Source of the DNA: Sipunculus nudus
Lineage: Eukaryota > Annelida > Sipuncula > Golfingiida > Sipunculidae
DNA: 64,000 bases
NCBI GenBank assembly: GCA_026874595.1
Contig: CM049318.1
Span: 25,260,956 to 25,324,955 of the forward strand
Reading direction: 5' to 3'
The notes under the pieces are model-generated. The model made no database searches and had not been told where the DNA came from. It saw only the letters and a program-made list of their open reading frames with translations. Shown here in pieces: positions 23,213 through 36,186 of this stretch. Position numbers and translations under genes: made by a program. How positions within the stretch are numbered: the stretch's first letter is position 1; the number at the start of each line of letters is the position of its first letter.

Positions 23213-23926
23213 TTAACGCACTATATTTTTTTTTTCTTCTCTATGATGTCTCAGATTTGTACTTGTTCTTTATTTTCGAAAAATAGGTTTCATCATTGAC
23301 ATCATAGACTATTAGGAAACTTACAACAGTAAATTACAAACCAAATATCAGTGTAATACAAGTACAATTCCATGTTTTACATGCGAGTACCATATAAATC
23401 TGTCAAGGTTCATTTAGTTTTAGAATTTTCATGACTTTAAGATATTACAAAAACTCAAATTTCCAGTATACATTTTTTGTATCCTGTAGGTACATTGTTA
23501 CATATACAAATATATATTTATATAAAACTTTCTGATTACCAGTTCATGTATTTACGTAAAAATGTTTACCACTGAACATTCAATTATTTCAATCATCATT
23601 CTTTTCAAAAATTTACAAGTTTGTCTCGCAGAACTTCACAAGTCAAATGGTGAAATCAATACAAACCCTGACGTTTCCTATTATGTTAACATTTCATATT
23701 ATATTCACATAAATTGAAACAAATATCATACATTATATACACACTCATGAAGCCGAAAGGGTCACCGCCTGGCTGTATATAGCAAAATGATAGTAGTTGA
23801 ATAATATACATCACTTCTTGTTTAGTATAGTATGAGGAATTGGTTTCCATTTTATTTCTTGTATAGTACTTTTGTGCCTTTTTTCCGCCACTTTGCGTTC
23901 AAGATATTCAAATCTTGTCAGTTTTG

Positions 23927-26047
23927 TCACATACTGATCCAATGAAAGAGGTGCAATTTATTCCTATTACAAAAAACCATGATCTTGTAGACCAACATCA
24001 ACATATTTACAAGCGCAGCATGTTCTGATTTTTCTGCTCCAGTGTATAAAAGTTGTTGACCGAGGCTTGGCATCTCTAATCCAAAATTTTTAGCCCAAGA
24101 CTTAATTTGCAAGTAAAAGTTTTTGGAAATGTGACATTCACAGAATAAATGATAAATAGATTCATTTTCAGTGAAACAATAAGAACATCTGTTTGTGTCT
24201 GTTATCCTCCATCTAAATAGATTTTCGTTAACAGAAAGGATGTTATGCAGAATTCTAAACTGGAATTGCCTTAGATACATGTCTAGAGTGGTCTTATAAA
24301 CGTAATTAATTGCTCGTTTCAAGTTAAAGTCTTTATACAGGTTTGGTAACTTTATTTTGAAGATTGGTTCAGAAGTTTTACATGATATTATTTTGTTGTA
24401 GACACTTCTGAATGTGAGTTTGTCCAAATCTAGAACAACGTCATTGTAGGATATAAATACATTATTTAATACAGAAGAACTATTAACCTCAATATATCTG
24501 TTAAAATCATTATCCTGAAACCATTTTTGTGGAATAGCCTTTTGCAGAGCTATCCAGTGGATATAGTATTTGTTGTAAGCATAACTGTTTTTTGCTACAA
24601 CTTCCTCAAATTTCCTTTTTTCACCTCTGTCATTGTACAAATCACGAACATACTTTATACCAAGAATATCAAGAAAATAATAATAGACTGATTTACCTCC
24701 TACCTTGATGTATCTATTATTCCATAGATGTTGTGTCAAGACTGTTTCTTTACTTAATGGTTCCCCGGAAGTAACAGAGTGCCATACATCAAGGCAACGT
24801 AAATAAAAAGATGACATTCCTATTTTTAGAATTTCAGGATCCAAGTTACCTCTGATATTTTTCATTCCACCAACGCGTTTTAAATAAAGATTAGGTATTA
24901 TTGCATACTTTCTCGTGTCACCTGTGATGATTTTCTTCATCCACATAAATCTTTGAGTTTCTATTCTTGTATTAATATCAGGCAGCCTCAAGCCACCGTT
25001 CCCATAGTTATTGATAAGGACATTATATTTTATTTTCGGTTTCCTTCCATGCCATATGAAATCAACCATGACATTTTTTACAGTCTTAACGAATTCTCTG
25101 GGTGGTTCCAGAATGTTTGTTACGTATATTATTTTTGAAATGCCTAAGGATTTTAAGATCACATTTTTACCAAATATGGTTAAAGGCCTCTGTCTCCATA
25201 CATTTAGAAGTGTCTTTAACTGTTCAAATATTTTAGTAAAATTTAATACATTGGAAAGATTTTTATCATGTGTATGCCATATCCCTAATATTTTTAGTGC
25301 TTCGGTATTAAGGTCTATCCATTTAAAACGTTCAATTTTATTATACACAGGTTGCTTCGTTGTCCATGCTGCTTCACATTTTTCATAATTTATCTTAATA
25401 GACGAAAGCTGCGCAAATTTATCCAACACTGAGCATAATGCAACCATTGAGTCTATGTCTTTCAGAAAAAATGTGGTATCGTCTGCATACATACACTGTT
25501 TAATTTCAAAGCCGTTAATATTAATCCCTTTGATAGACACAGATTTACGTACCATTATTGCTAGGATTTCAATTGCCATGACAAACAAATATGGCGCCAG
25601 GGGGTCTCCTTGTCTGGTACCTTTTGCTACATTGACATATCCTGTAGTGTAACCGTTATTTATAATACAGCTTTGGATATCGTTATGAAGAAGTTGTATC
25701 CATTTAATAAAATCTGTCTGGAAGCCAAACTTTTCCAAAACACTGAACATATAGTTATGATCTATGGAGTCGAAAGCAGCAGCAAAATCAACGGCAAACA
25801 AGATATTAGGTTTATTTTCTTTGATACAGTAATCTAAGATATCACAAATTAAGCGGTTCGTTTCACAAATGTTTCTCCCGGGAACAAAGGCCGTTTGGTC
25901 CTCATTAATAAGATGAGGAAGAACAGCTTTTACGCGCCCTGCTAAAATTTTACTCAATATCTTATAATCGACATTTAACAAACTAATTGGTCGCCATGAT
26001 GAGATTAAACGATTATCTTTACCTGGTTTTTCTATCAAAGTAACCAC
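23927..26047 (-). pseudogene. LINE reverse transcriptase, large intact part
   Basis: A 706-codon open frame. Motif A region FAVDFAAAFDSIDH, motif B TRQGDPLAPYLFVMAIEIL and motif C YADDTTFFL are all present with catalytic Asp residues. A Cys/His segment follows near the C-terminus (CSYCFTENESIYHLFCEC). The open frame begins at VTLIEKPGK only because of a frameshift just upstream. This looks like a recently active copy. Confidence 0.92.
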
Positions 26048-26094
26048 TGCTTGCCTTTGACTTGTAGTTAGCTTACCCTCCTCAAAACATCTGT

Positions 26095-26403
26095 TTAAAC
26101 AATTAACGAGATCCTTTCCGACGAGATCAAAAAGTTTATATAGAATTCTTTTGGCAATCCATCATTCCCGGGAGTTTTATTATTTTTCATTTGTTTCAAT
26201 GTTGATAGGACTTCTTTTTCTGAGATCATTCCATCACAACTAGCTGCTTGCATATCTGATAGGACTGGAGTATCATACTCTGACAGAAGTTGTGTACACT
26301 CTTGTTTTGAAAAGGTACCAGTACAGGTGTACTTTTCTTCATAAAATCTTTTCAGTTCTATCATAATTTTACGCTGATCTGTTATATCTTTCCCATTACA
26401 CAA
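26095..26403 (-). pseudogene. LINE linker/RT N-terminal segment, out of frame with both neighbours
   Basis: A 102-codon frame containing LKQMKNNKTPGNDGLPKEFY, the conserved segment that opens the reverse transcriptase domain. A frameshift near 26400 separates it from the endonuclease frame. A second, near 26130 just after KEFYINF, separates it from the reverse transcriptase frame. Confidence 0.88.
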
Positions 26404-27395
26404 TAATTTTCTTATGGTTGTTTTGCTTTTGTTTTTTTCTTTCCAAATTCATAAAGTACTTTGAATTACGCTCCCCTTCTTCAAACCATGTGATTCTAGA
26501 CCTTATCATGGAGCCATCGACTATTCTCTCATAATGCTTATCTATTTCACGAGATATTTGATCGATCTCCGTTTGATTATTACTGTTATGCAAGTTGAAT
26601 TTTACATCCTTTAAACTTTTCTCTAGGTTTTTCAGTATAAGCTTTTCACGTCTGCATTTTCTTTTAGAATATGAGATTGAATATTCTCTTATTTTAAACT
26701 TTAGATATTCCCACCATTTTGTTTCCCTATCTTTGTTTTCATAATGCTCTTTCCACTTTTTTATGTTTTCTCGCACTGATGACACAAAAACTGGATCTTC
26801 CAGGAGGGACAAATTTAATTTCCAGAAGGACGGGCCATGTTTACAACCACTTGGCGATTTGAAGTCACATTTCACTGCCGAGTGTTCTGTTAAAATTGCT
26901 GGAATTATATTAACCTGTATGACCTGATTATTCAAATTACTGGAGATTAGAATATAATCAAGCCTTCTATTTATAGTATGTTTTTTACTACTCCAACTGA
27001 AATTCGAATAAGAGGGATTCCTTAATCTCCATATATCAATTAATCCATATGTTTGTATGAAGCCTTGAACACTCTCAATGGACTTCAACTTTGGCTGGTA
27101 ATTCCCACCCTGCGTATCAATTTTATCAAAACATAAATTAAAATCACCGCACCAGATTATATTAGTATGTGGCTCCAACTCAATAAGCTTTAGTTTTTCG
27201 GCCATTTCATGAAAATAGCGTACTTGTTCAGTTTCGGTGTTTGGAGCGTAAGTATTTATAAACAAAAAAGATTGTCCTTGAAAATTTGCTTTTAGATAAA
27301 CAGTGCGCCCTTCGTTGTCTGTATGGAAGCTTATCTCAGAAATATCAACTTGTTTACCAACTAATACAGCTACACCCCTCGATTGGTTTGACCCA
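26396..27395 (-). pseudogene. LINE apurinic-type endonuclease domain, 5'-truncated
   Basis: The frame is open from the truncation point (GSNQSRGVAVLVGKQ) through FINTYAPNTE, IIWCGDFNLCFD, NRRLDYILISS and TEHSAVKCDF to a stop at about 26396. These match the central and C-terminal motifs of LINE endonucleases. The usual SDH triad reads TEH, so the Asp of that motif is Glu. The N-terminal catalytic region is missing through truncation. Confidence 0.88.
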
Positions 27396-27494
27396 TTAAC
27401 GCACTATATGAAAAAAAACATGAATAGGTCGGTGCCATATTGTTATCATTGGCATCGTTGCTGTTGCTTCAAAGCCCAGATCCACAAACCATTC

Positions 27495-27499
<5 letters not shown>

Positions 27500-27534
<35 letters not shown>
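27500..27534. repeat. (AT)n microsatellite
   Basis: About 17 AT units between the LINE and the next exon. Confidence 0.95.
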
Positions 27535-27538
<4 letters not shown>

Positions 27539-27633
27539 ATTATTGTCGATAGGACCGGTTATACGGAGTCTGTTGGTCACGGAGAGCACGGCATTCAGTT
27601 TTGAGATTCAGTTAGATGTAAATTATTTTTCAG

Positions 27634-27760
27634 TATGTTCGGAAGAAGCTGACGTCATTTTTGCTGTTGATAAGTCAGCATCCATGCACAACAGAGACCT
27701 ACTGACGGTTGTCGATTTCCTCAGAAACACCACAGAAAATTTGAACTTTGGCATGCATAG
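27634..27760 (+). CDS. vWA module E, first part
   Basis: Acceptor atttttcag (phase 1), donor ag|gtattt (phase 2). It encodes VCSEEADVIFAVDKSASMHN; the first MIDAS loop DKSAS is canonical. It ends NLNFGMHR. Confidence 0.88.
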
Positions 27761-28290
27761 GTATTTATGTTGTCTCTGACCACCATCACCTTAGCATTTC
27801 TTCATTTCAATCTTTTTCAACGAGCATGTGCACTGCGCGTAATGTTGGTCTATTGTGTCCGGATAAAGTAAGCCCGTATCGGTCACTCACAAGGACTCCT
27901 CAATAAAATATAAGGTTGTTCCATTCTGCATTCATATGATAGATGACCAAATATGACCTTTTTATGCCATTAGGCAGACCATAACTCTTAGTGTAAGTAT
28001 TCTACGAAAAGTGTCGCTAGTTAAATAGAAATGGCCTGTCCATGTTGAACCAACAGAGATTATATATAATTCTATACCAAGCACACTCAGGGATTCGGTA
28101 GGAGGCTGCCAACGATCGCTCGGCGCTTGCAAACATTTAGTTGACAATTAACCGCAATTAAGAAATATCTTCCTCTAAGAAATATACAACAGTTAAAACA
28201 AAAGAACAGATTATTAGTAATTATTAAACTATGCTGTTTCAGAATTGTAAGAACACTATATTGAGAGATGCTTTCATCTTTATTTCACAG
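27761..28290 (+). other. Intron, no recognised element
   Basis: A 530-base intron within module E; nothing is recognised in it. Confidence 0.6.
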
Positions 28291-28476
28291 AATAGGTCTG
28301 ATGAGCTTCAGCGACCGTCCTGAAATCCACCTACACGTCGACCAGGTCGCGGTCAAAGATGTTGTCTTGGACATGTTAGACATCTACCATAAAGGAGGGA
28401 AAACCGACACGGCAGAGGCGCTGAGGACGATCAGAACCCAGATGTTTACAAGAAGCAAAATCAGGCGCAAATCTAA
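28291..28476 (+). CDS. vWA module E, second part
   Basis: Acceptor tttcacag and donor taa|gtaaga, both phase 2. It encodes IGLMSFSDRPEIHLHVDQVA, then GKTDTAEALRTIRTQMF, with loop-2 Thr present. It ends with a basic stretch, RSKIRRKS. Confidence 0.88.
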
Positions 28477-28712
28477 GTAAGAGGGTTAGATGCAAGTGCA
28501 TATTTAATTTGATGAAGGAGACTTGCTTTGTGATATTTCAGACTCAATTTCAATGGCATAATTAAAATGCTTTCGCAATGTTTACATTAGAAGAAGAACC
28601 TTCTTTACAAGCGTGCGCTTGCGCTTATCAGTCGTCTGCTGTGCCCGTTGCTATGACACAGCATACATGCCAGAGACACATACTGGGACGTCACCTTTAA
28701 AGATGATTTTAG

Positions 28713-29990
28713 ATTTTTAGCTTAGCTGACTATAAGTCCTCTGAGCTATTGTCATGGTCTTTTGTTCGTCCGGTCGGACGCCCGTTAACAGGGCAGGTTT
28801 TGGAACCGTTAGATCTACGATTCCAAAATTCGACATAAGGTTAAGCCCTAAGTTCTCCTACCAAACCTTAAACTGGGTCAATGCGACTTCGTCCTTAGAG
28901 AACATAAGGAAAAATCTCCATTTCCAGTAGAAACCTTTTGTTTCATTTCAGGGCTTCTCGATATAAAAACTGCTGGTGTTGATATTTTCATATTTGACAT
29001 AACCATTTCTGTAAATGATTCCTATGTTATATGCAAATAAATTGGGTCAGTATTTGTAAATCTTGAAATTAAGGGCCAAAATTTAATTTACTTTGTCAAA
29101 AATCAGGATATATATTTATTCACTTAATATGATAGTTTATTAAATTACATAGCTAATTTCAAGCATATTGCTGTATTTAATTTAGTTTTAATTGTAAACA
29201 AGAAATTAAATATTTTTTTCTTTTTAAGTGTTAAAAAAAAAGTAAAATTCTTACCTTACATTTGGCCCAACGTTGACCATTATACATTTTTTTCCTTCGA
29301 GTACATTCGATTTAACTTTCACAATGAGACAGATAAGGTTTTAAGCTTATATAATCTGAAATTCGAAAGGATTTTTTATTAAATGTAGCAAAGTCAAGTA
29401 TTGCTTACAACAAGCCTTTTTGACACTTTTAGACTACCGACCATGTAAGCCATCGGTGTTGTTTTGGTATATTTGGCATAACCAGTCATTCCCTCATATA
29501 TTTCCTGTATGTACATGCCAGAAATTAGACTAATATTGCATAATTATAAACATAATGTCACTTGTCATATATCTGGAAAATATTACTTACTTAACATGAT
29601 AATTTATTTTCATGTTATTTTAAGCATATAACTATATTTAATTGAGATTTAATTGCATGCCATAAATTAAATATAGTTATATGCTTAAAATAACATGATA
29701 ATAAAATATCATGTTATATTAAGCATATAACTATATCTAATTAAGATTTAATTGTATGCCATAAAGTATTTTTAAAGTTATAAGCTTAAATGTTAAAAAA
29801 ACCTTAATTTTGCCCGGTTTTGACCAAAACACATTTTCCTCCTGTGAGCACTGTTGGTTTAGTTTTCACAGTATGTACACAAAAGGATATAATCTTTGAA
29901 GATCTGAAATATGAAAGTAACTGATAAAAAATGTAACTTTTATTCAAGTTTCAAACTTAATGTCAAGTGTTGTTTTACATCAAGCCAACC
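28713..29990 (+). mobile_element. Second tandem-core element with about 480-bp units and an internal hairpin
   Basis: It starts with AGCTTAGCTGACTATAAGTC and CGTTAACAGGG words, like the element at 18071. Two core copies follow (the ggtgtt landmark at 28975 and 29455, period 480). The second copy is enlarged by a hairpin, 29611-29643 against 29665-29697 (catgttattttaagcatata), and a further direct copy at 29710. The right end is not clear. Confidence 0.6.
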
Positions 29991-30739
29991 TCTGTGCTGG
30001 GTACATGGTGTGCACTAAGGGTTGATATGTGCACTCCAGGGCAGCTCGCTTTGTTGAGCTCAGCAAGGCTTCCCCTCTGTGCCCCCCCCCCCCCCGGGAC
30101 AGGATGCCTAAACAAGATTGATGTTATATTATCATATGTTTAATACATTTTTCTAGTCTTTTGCCACATTTTGGATTTTGTTTTGAATTACAGGGAGTTA
30201 AAATGATTACTGCTCACATTTAATTCTATTTTCCACAAAATGATGTTTCACTATAAATGTGTTGTTCATGTTGTGAGAAATTCCTGTTTGCTCTTTTTTA
30301 CATATGTGAAATAATAGTTTGGATAATAGTTTGTCAATCTATAAAATGTTGGAGGTTATCTTAAATGACATTAAATTTTTTTAAAGATTATACACAAGTT
30401 TGACACCGTTTCGTTCATACGTGTTCAGTCAGGTTTTGTGAAAGAACTGGCCAGGTGAACCCGTGTTACTGAAGCGTGACAACAAGAACAACTCATGAAA
30501 GTTTGATCAGGGGATCCCTTCAAGTGTATCCATCTGGCCGTACATGCAGCTATCCTCATGACCCCTTCCGTCAGCGACTGGTTAATTAAGAAGCACAGTT
30601 GCATTGCAATAAAAAAAAAACTTAAAATGCTGAGTCGTATGATTTTGCGCAGTAGGTCTTTTATACAACTGTTAATTAATGATTACTGTATAACTTTTTT
30701 ATTATGAATTACTTAAACTATTTATAACTATCTTTACAG

Positions 30740-30837
30740 TGGTGACGAGGTCGCTCGCATTGTTGTTCTCATCATTGACGGAAAATCATCAAACAGACAA
30801 ACAACGTGGACAGAAGCCCAGAAACTGCGAGAAGAAG
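30740..30837 (+). CDS. vWA module E, third part
   Basis: Acceptor ctttacag (phase 2), donor gaag|gtaaat (phase 1). It encodes GDEVARIVVLIIDGKSS and ends EAQKLREE. MIDAS loop 3 is IIDG rather than TDG, but the coordinating Asp is present. An overlapping longer frame starting at 30739 is a shadow in another frame. Confidence 0.85.
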
Positions 30838-31200
30838 GTAAATTCCGATACACCCAGTCTGAATTACGTGATATACATTGACGAATCAGCTTTAATGTGT
30901 TTTGTCTCTTATCACTTTATTATCTCACGTATGTTAGTTAACACTGATATAAAACTTGATGTATATTGCATGTATTTATATATAACGTGCGTATTCATAA
31001 AAAAAAGATTAAGATTAAGAAATTCTGTAATGCTTTTAAATAAACTACCATGAAAATAACAATGTATAGACAATTTAATTTTTAAATAAAAAAGTATAAA
31101 TATTATAAAATAATAGATAATCGCATTGCATATGAAATGTCATATAACATATTAAAATATCATGAAATATTATAAAATAACATATACCTTTGTATTTAAG

Positions 31201-31356
31201 GCGTGCACATCCTCGTGGTCGGGATCGGGGACGGAGTACGTCAGGTAGAGATGGAGGGCATCGCCAGCGAGCCGTACGGAGGTGGCATCATCCGACTTCA
31301 GACGTTCAGTGAACTCCAAAAGGAAGGATACAGAATACTCAACGCCTTGTGCAACA
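31201..31356 (+). CDS. vWA module E, last part
   Basis: Acceptor gtatttaag (phase 1), donor aaca|gtcagt (phase 1). It encodes VHILVVGIGDGVRQVEMEGI and ends EGYRILNALCN. Module E thus spans four exons, the most divided vWA of the window. Confidence 0.86.
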
Positions 31357-33471
31357 GTCAGTATATTTGGGGTTGTTTGTTCCTCTGCTACATCTGTCTA
31401 TCCATCTTTCTATCTTGGAGTAGGATATCTAAACAAGCTAAGCCTGAATTACTTTTGAAATTATGAGTAGCAATAGAACACGAAAAATAGAAATATTTGT
31501 AAATTGATCGAATTGATTTTAGTCTGTATGTTTATTTGATCAGGGTCAACAGATGAACAAACATTCATTTTCATCATCGTCTACACATATCAGTTAAGGA
31601 ACTGAAAATAAATAAGATTCGTTGAATAATTTTATATACTGTGAATGTAAAAAAAATCCAGAAAATAAGCTGCAATGAACGCAATAGATAAAGGACTGGT
31701 TAAATATAACCGACCGAAAACCATACCCGCTATTAGAAATTCAATAAATCCAATATATGAGAATTCGTTCTGTTTTTTTTTTCACAACGTCCAAATCCCA
31801 TTTATTATGTACACGCTCATTCTTCAGATGCACGAAGTATTACATGAAAACAAAAATTGCAGTCGTCAAAAATGTTGTAAAAGTAGCCATAAAAGTGCAG
31901 TCGGCAACAGATGCTTTGCAGACGCCGTGTCACTTTGCTACAAGACCTATATCACAAATTTTGTCAAATTTAAATGTCGGTTTTTGTCATGAAGTTTTTT
32001 AATCTTATGTGAGGTGTCGATTTCCTCATCCACTTTGGCGAGAAAATATGTGATAACATTCAAAGCCAACTATTCCTCTGCTTTATCTATAGAACTTGTT
32101 ATTTATGGCTCGTTCTTCCCACACATGAATGCACTGTAGTAAGGTTATTCCTGTTTTTTACAATGCCTCTTTAACGAATGTATAAGCCTGTTTTTTTTCT
32201 ACAAAATATTGATAAACACGAAACATGCACCGTGTTTATAAACAGAAAACAATCAACGGAAAGCGGTACAAAGTTATGGATAGAATATAATGTGGCAACT
32301 GCGGAAAGAGTCTTCCACTGTTTGAACTACAATTGCTCTCTGCTCAACTTTAATACAGAATTCTTCTTGGACGCCCATCCTCTTGATAAGGCTCAGGGGT
32401 GCCCGCTCACAACTATATTTCCTGTGAAACAACTATATTTCCTTTTTTTTTTTTTTAAAAAGTGTCTCCTTAAATTTCCTATTCGTCACAGCTTTTAAAC
32501 TGTAATCCCCTTCATTTACCTACATTTCTTTTCACTGGAAAAACATGTTTTTTGATATTACTGTTATTACTGAAAAAAAAAAATTGTTATATCGATCAAT
32601 TATTATTGAAAATATCCAGCTCGTTTGTAGAGCTGAATATACACGTGTTTAGTCAGACAGGTATGTAAACATCTAAACCAACTGAATAGACTGTTAGACG
32701 GTACTTATAGAATGGATGGGTCTATTACATTACTCTACTAACCACGGCTGTGTAGTATTTTTTCACTTTATATTTGACTGCAAGTTCCTATAAACTCCTA
32801 TGTATTTGTCTCAAATTTCTTGTAAAATCCTCTAATGTCTTATGAGCCTAACTCAACCTCAAATAAAGCGATGAAAAATTGCTTTCAATGGTTTTCAAAC
32901 GCAGACATATGGTAGGAGATACCAAAAATAAAACTGTTTGACAAAACAATTATTAAACGGCCACTTTTAGGGACTGGCAGATATTTTGGACGCCATCGTG
33001 ATTTCCAGTAACGTGATTCTATAGAGATATCTTAATTGGTTTCAGTGGATTTCTAGACCAAAAATTCCTAGAACTTGGTAACAATATTGCAACTGTGATG
33101 AAAAATAAATAACTTATCGCAATTTTAGGGTCTAAGTAGCCATCTTGGATGTCATTTTGAAAATATCAACTTTCCTGATGTCCGATTTCTGTAAACTGCC
33201 GTTATATTAATAAGCGATTCCTAAAGTACAGAAAATCACAAAAAAAACAATTTTATATTGCTATTTGTTAGGGCTTCTCATATTTTGACCCATAAACACG
33301 TAAGTTTTGAAATCATCAAATTTCCGGAAGTCCGATTTCTGTCCGAATGCTGTTTTATTGTTAAACGGATCCTAAAGTACAGAAAATAATAATAAAAAAA
33401 TTCTTGCTATTTGCTTAGCATTGCTCATATTTTGACCCGATTACTTACTTTTGTCGTTTTATATTTCACAG
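31357..33471 (+). other. Intron with a 150-bp tandem duplication
   Basis: Contains a 150-bp unit present twice at about 33150-33440 (tccgatttctgt at 33181 and 33331). The second copy ends close to the EGF2 acceptor. Sequence before it (31360-33100) is unrecognised. Confidence 0.6.
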
Positions 33472-33582
33472 ACGGTGGAGACTGCTCTAAATGCCCGGAT
33501 GGTTCTACCTGTGTTACAGTCTTCGGCAACAGCGAGTGTAAACCATGTCCTGCTGGTTTCTCCGGTCCAGAATGCGCTTTCG
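33472..33582 (+). CDS. EGF-like module 2
   Basis: Acceptor atttcacag, donor ttcg|gtagga, both phase 1. It encodes GGDCSKCPDGSTCVTVFGNS followed by ECKPCPAGFSGPEC. It has six Cys, but Cys4 and Cys5 are separated by two residues (CKPC) instead of the usual one. No calcium-binding lead is present. Confidence 0.88.
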
Positions 33583-34354
33583 GTAGGATTATAATGTGCT
33601 ACCTCAATATATGTCTTCATCTTCATTATTAATTACGGTAAACACGTTTTTGCATCTCGGTGCCATCTTGTGTTCATTTATTGAAACATAACATTTGAGA
33701 AAGACATTAAAACTTGATAATTTACATGTATATATCTTGTACATTTGAGCTGATTGCCAACATGAATACAGAACGTTTCATATCGTGAGCTGAAATATGT
33801 TTCAAGCTAACAGTTAATCGAAAAGATAGACATCTTTTAAAACGTCTAAATCGCTCAACCGTTGAATACTAGATGGCGCTTAGAAGCAGAAGCCGTAGTT
33901 GCCGTAAATAGCAAATCTTTTTCAAAGGGCGCCCAATTAAATTACCCTTCTGTTTTTTATTTATAATATTGAATTGTGCTAAGGTAGTTTTATTAGGATC
34001 AGGAGAACGAATTTAAATTTTGCTTTTAAAATTGTTATTTAAGACACAAAACAAATAAATAGTTATACAAATTATAACTTTCTGCTAAATAAGGGTATAT
34101 ACAAACCACTTTTATCCTACAAAAATTATTCTTTGACACAGAGTGCATCTGAAATACAGGTATAATTTCATCGATAAATTGTTCCTACAGTAATTTGGAT
34201 ATAACTTAGATTGAAAAATGGCACATCATTTGAATGTTTCACATACCTTGAAATAAGCATGCAGACTGAACTATTAATGTAGAATGTCAAATAAACAAGA
34301 ATTGGGTGGCTGACGGATAAAAAATGCTTATCCATCAAATAATTATTTTTTTAG
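33583..34354 (+). other. Intron, no recognised element
   Basis: A 770-base A/T-rich intron; nothing is recognised in it. Confidence 0.6.
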
Positions 34355-34699
34355 GATGCGATGCCAAAATGGACCTGGGCCTGTTGCTGGATGTGTCTGG
34401 ATCAATCCGGGCATACAGGTTTGAGAAGATCCAGAAATTCGTAGCCGAAGTACTGAGCAACATGACCATCGGTCCCGATGACACGAGGGTGGGAGCGGTC
34501 TCGTGGAGCGACAGCGCCAAACGCCAGTTTAGTTTGAATCAGTACAAATACGCCCAGGACGTTATACATGCGGTGCGCAGCATCCAATTCCAGGGACGCA
34601 GAACTAATACCCAGAATGCCTTGGACTCCATGAGGAATGTATTCCGGGAGATAGGGGAGCGGCCAGACGCTCCCAACAAAATTCTTATGATCACCGATG
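34355..34699 (+). CDS. vWA module F, first part
   Basis: Acceptor tttttttag, donor gatg|gtaagt, both phase 1. It encodes GCDAKMDLGLLLDVSGSIR, then QGRRTNTQNALDSMR and NKILMITDG. All three MIDAS loops lie in this single exon and are canonical (DVSGS, Thr, Asp). Confidence 0.93.
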
Positions 34700-36186
34700 G
34701 TAAGTTATGATAATAGAAATTGCTAATTAGCGTACATCCCTCATGCAGTGGTTATACAGTAGTTCTATATCTCCTTCGTTATAACCGCTGTTTTATATAG
34801 CAAGATTCTCCAGGTTTCATAACCAGGGCTAGCACAGGCCAAAGATTTGTAAGCAGCGCGGTGTCGCATTTTGTGCATCCAGGTTTAAAACCCCTGACAC
34901 CTCGTTCTCGTTGGTCTGATTCTTGACCATGTGGGCGCCCTGGTGTTGAGACCGAACACATCTTGCTAAACCAAGCAGCGGTAAACCATAACACTTGCGT
35001 AAGGAGTGTAGTGAACGCAGAACGGTCGCAATTTTATAACATACGACAGAATAGATGGACAGGCAAAGTTATCCACTTAATACGGAGAGTAAATGTTCAA
35101 ACCATCGCTTATTTGTGTTAGGTTTAAACCCTCCACTTTTACGGCAAAAAGACACTCGATTTGCGAAAAATTTATTAAAAAATTAATATGTACGATTATT
35201 ACTGTTGTAACAATAAATTGGTGGTTATTGTCGTTCATAACTACGGTGTATACTGATTTTCAATAAATGTAATTATCAAAAGGGAGATAGACGTCACTAA
35301 TTCAATGTACCTGCCCTCGAATTTATTTTAAAATATAAATTTTATAAGTTGATCAATAAACTAACTTGAACTTTGTTAAATTTTCACCAATCAAAATACC
35401 GTATAAGATCTACAAGTCTCTCAATGATGTAATAAATTATCAAAACTAATGGACAAAATGTGAATGGAACCAAGACCTTCTACAACGGAAAGGAGTGTAT
35501 AGTTTCGCTTAACACAGCTACGTTTTCTAAAAATAATGAATCGCCTTATTAATGATGATCAATTTGCGTTTTTTTTATGTAGGAAAACAATTCTTATTAG
35601 TAATATATAAGCAATATGCAGTTCATTATTCATACAATACTGACCATACTCGGTTGGTTTTATATAAGCAATGTTAAGAAGAGCTAAATTTTAGTAAATA
35701 AAATGTCGTGCTACACTCCATCTTTATAACAGCCTGCCTGGAGACCGGCCTATTGCACGCGGGTTGTCTGGCCGCTGTACAGTCTGTGTAATTAACATGT
35801 GACAACATTACGTCTAGGGTGGTACTCGCTGGGCTGGTAACAGTTTTACTGCCATCATGAACTACGATAAAATAGCCTTTATGTCATAATTAGTGGAAAA
35901 AGCAAAAGTAAATTTGGAAACGTATTCCAGCAGAGTGAGGTTAGCCAAGCTAGCGTATTGCGCAGTTAGCAGGTTTCACATACAAACATGAATGCCAATG
36001 TCATTTTCAGTACAGGGGAGTCGAGATTATGTGGAGAGATTAAATTACAAATGGTTGTAAAAAGAATTAGTATATAACACTTACATGAAATCATTGTTTG
36101 AATTAAAACAAATAAAATTCCTATTTACGTTATCAAATTATTTTTCGTATTCCTTAGCTTATTCTCTCTTTTTGTTTATTTCTCAG
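34700..36186 (+). other. Intron, no recognised element
   Basis: A 1.5-kb intron. A stretch at 34800-35000 is more G/C-rich than its surroundings, but I cannot assign it. Confidence 0.6.

Larger units (their letters stand above)
23227..27395 (-). mobile_element. L1/Tx1-type non-LTR retrotransposon, 5'-truncated, antisense in intron
   Basis: A 4.2-kb insertion flanked by the 14-bp duplication TTAACGCACTATAT (23213-23226 and 27396-27409). The oligo-T next to the left copy is the poly-A tail of the minus-strand element, and the 3' UTR starts ctatgatgtctcag. It codes for an apurinic-type endonuclease followed by a reverse transcriptase in one ORF2-like unit, now broken by two frameshifts. The 5' truncation removed the start of the endonuclease and all of ORF1. 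It is antisense to the host gene and lies between EGF1 and vWA-E. Confidence 0.93.

Noticed and set aside
24953-25837. Plus-strand open frames inside the LINE
   Set aside because: Shadows of the minus-strand reverse transcriptase.
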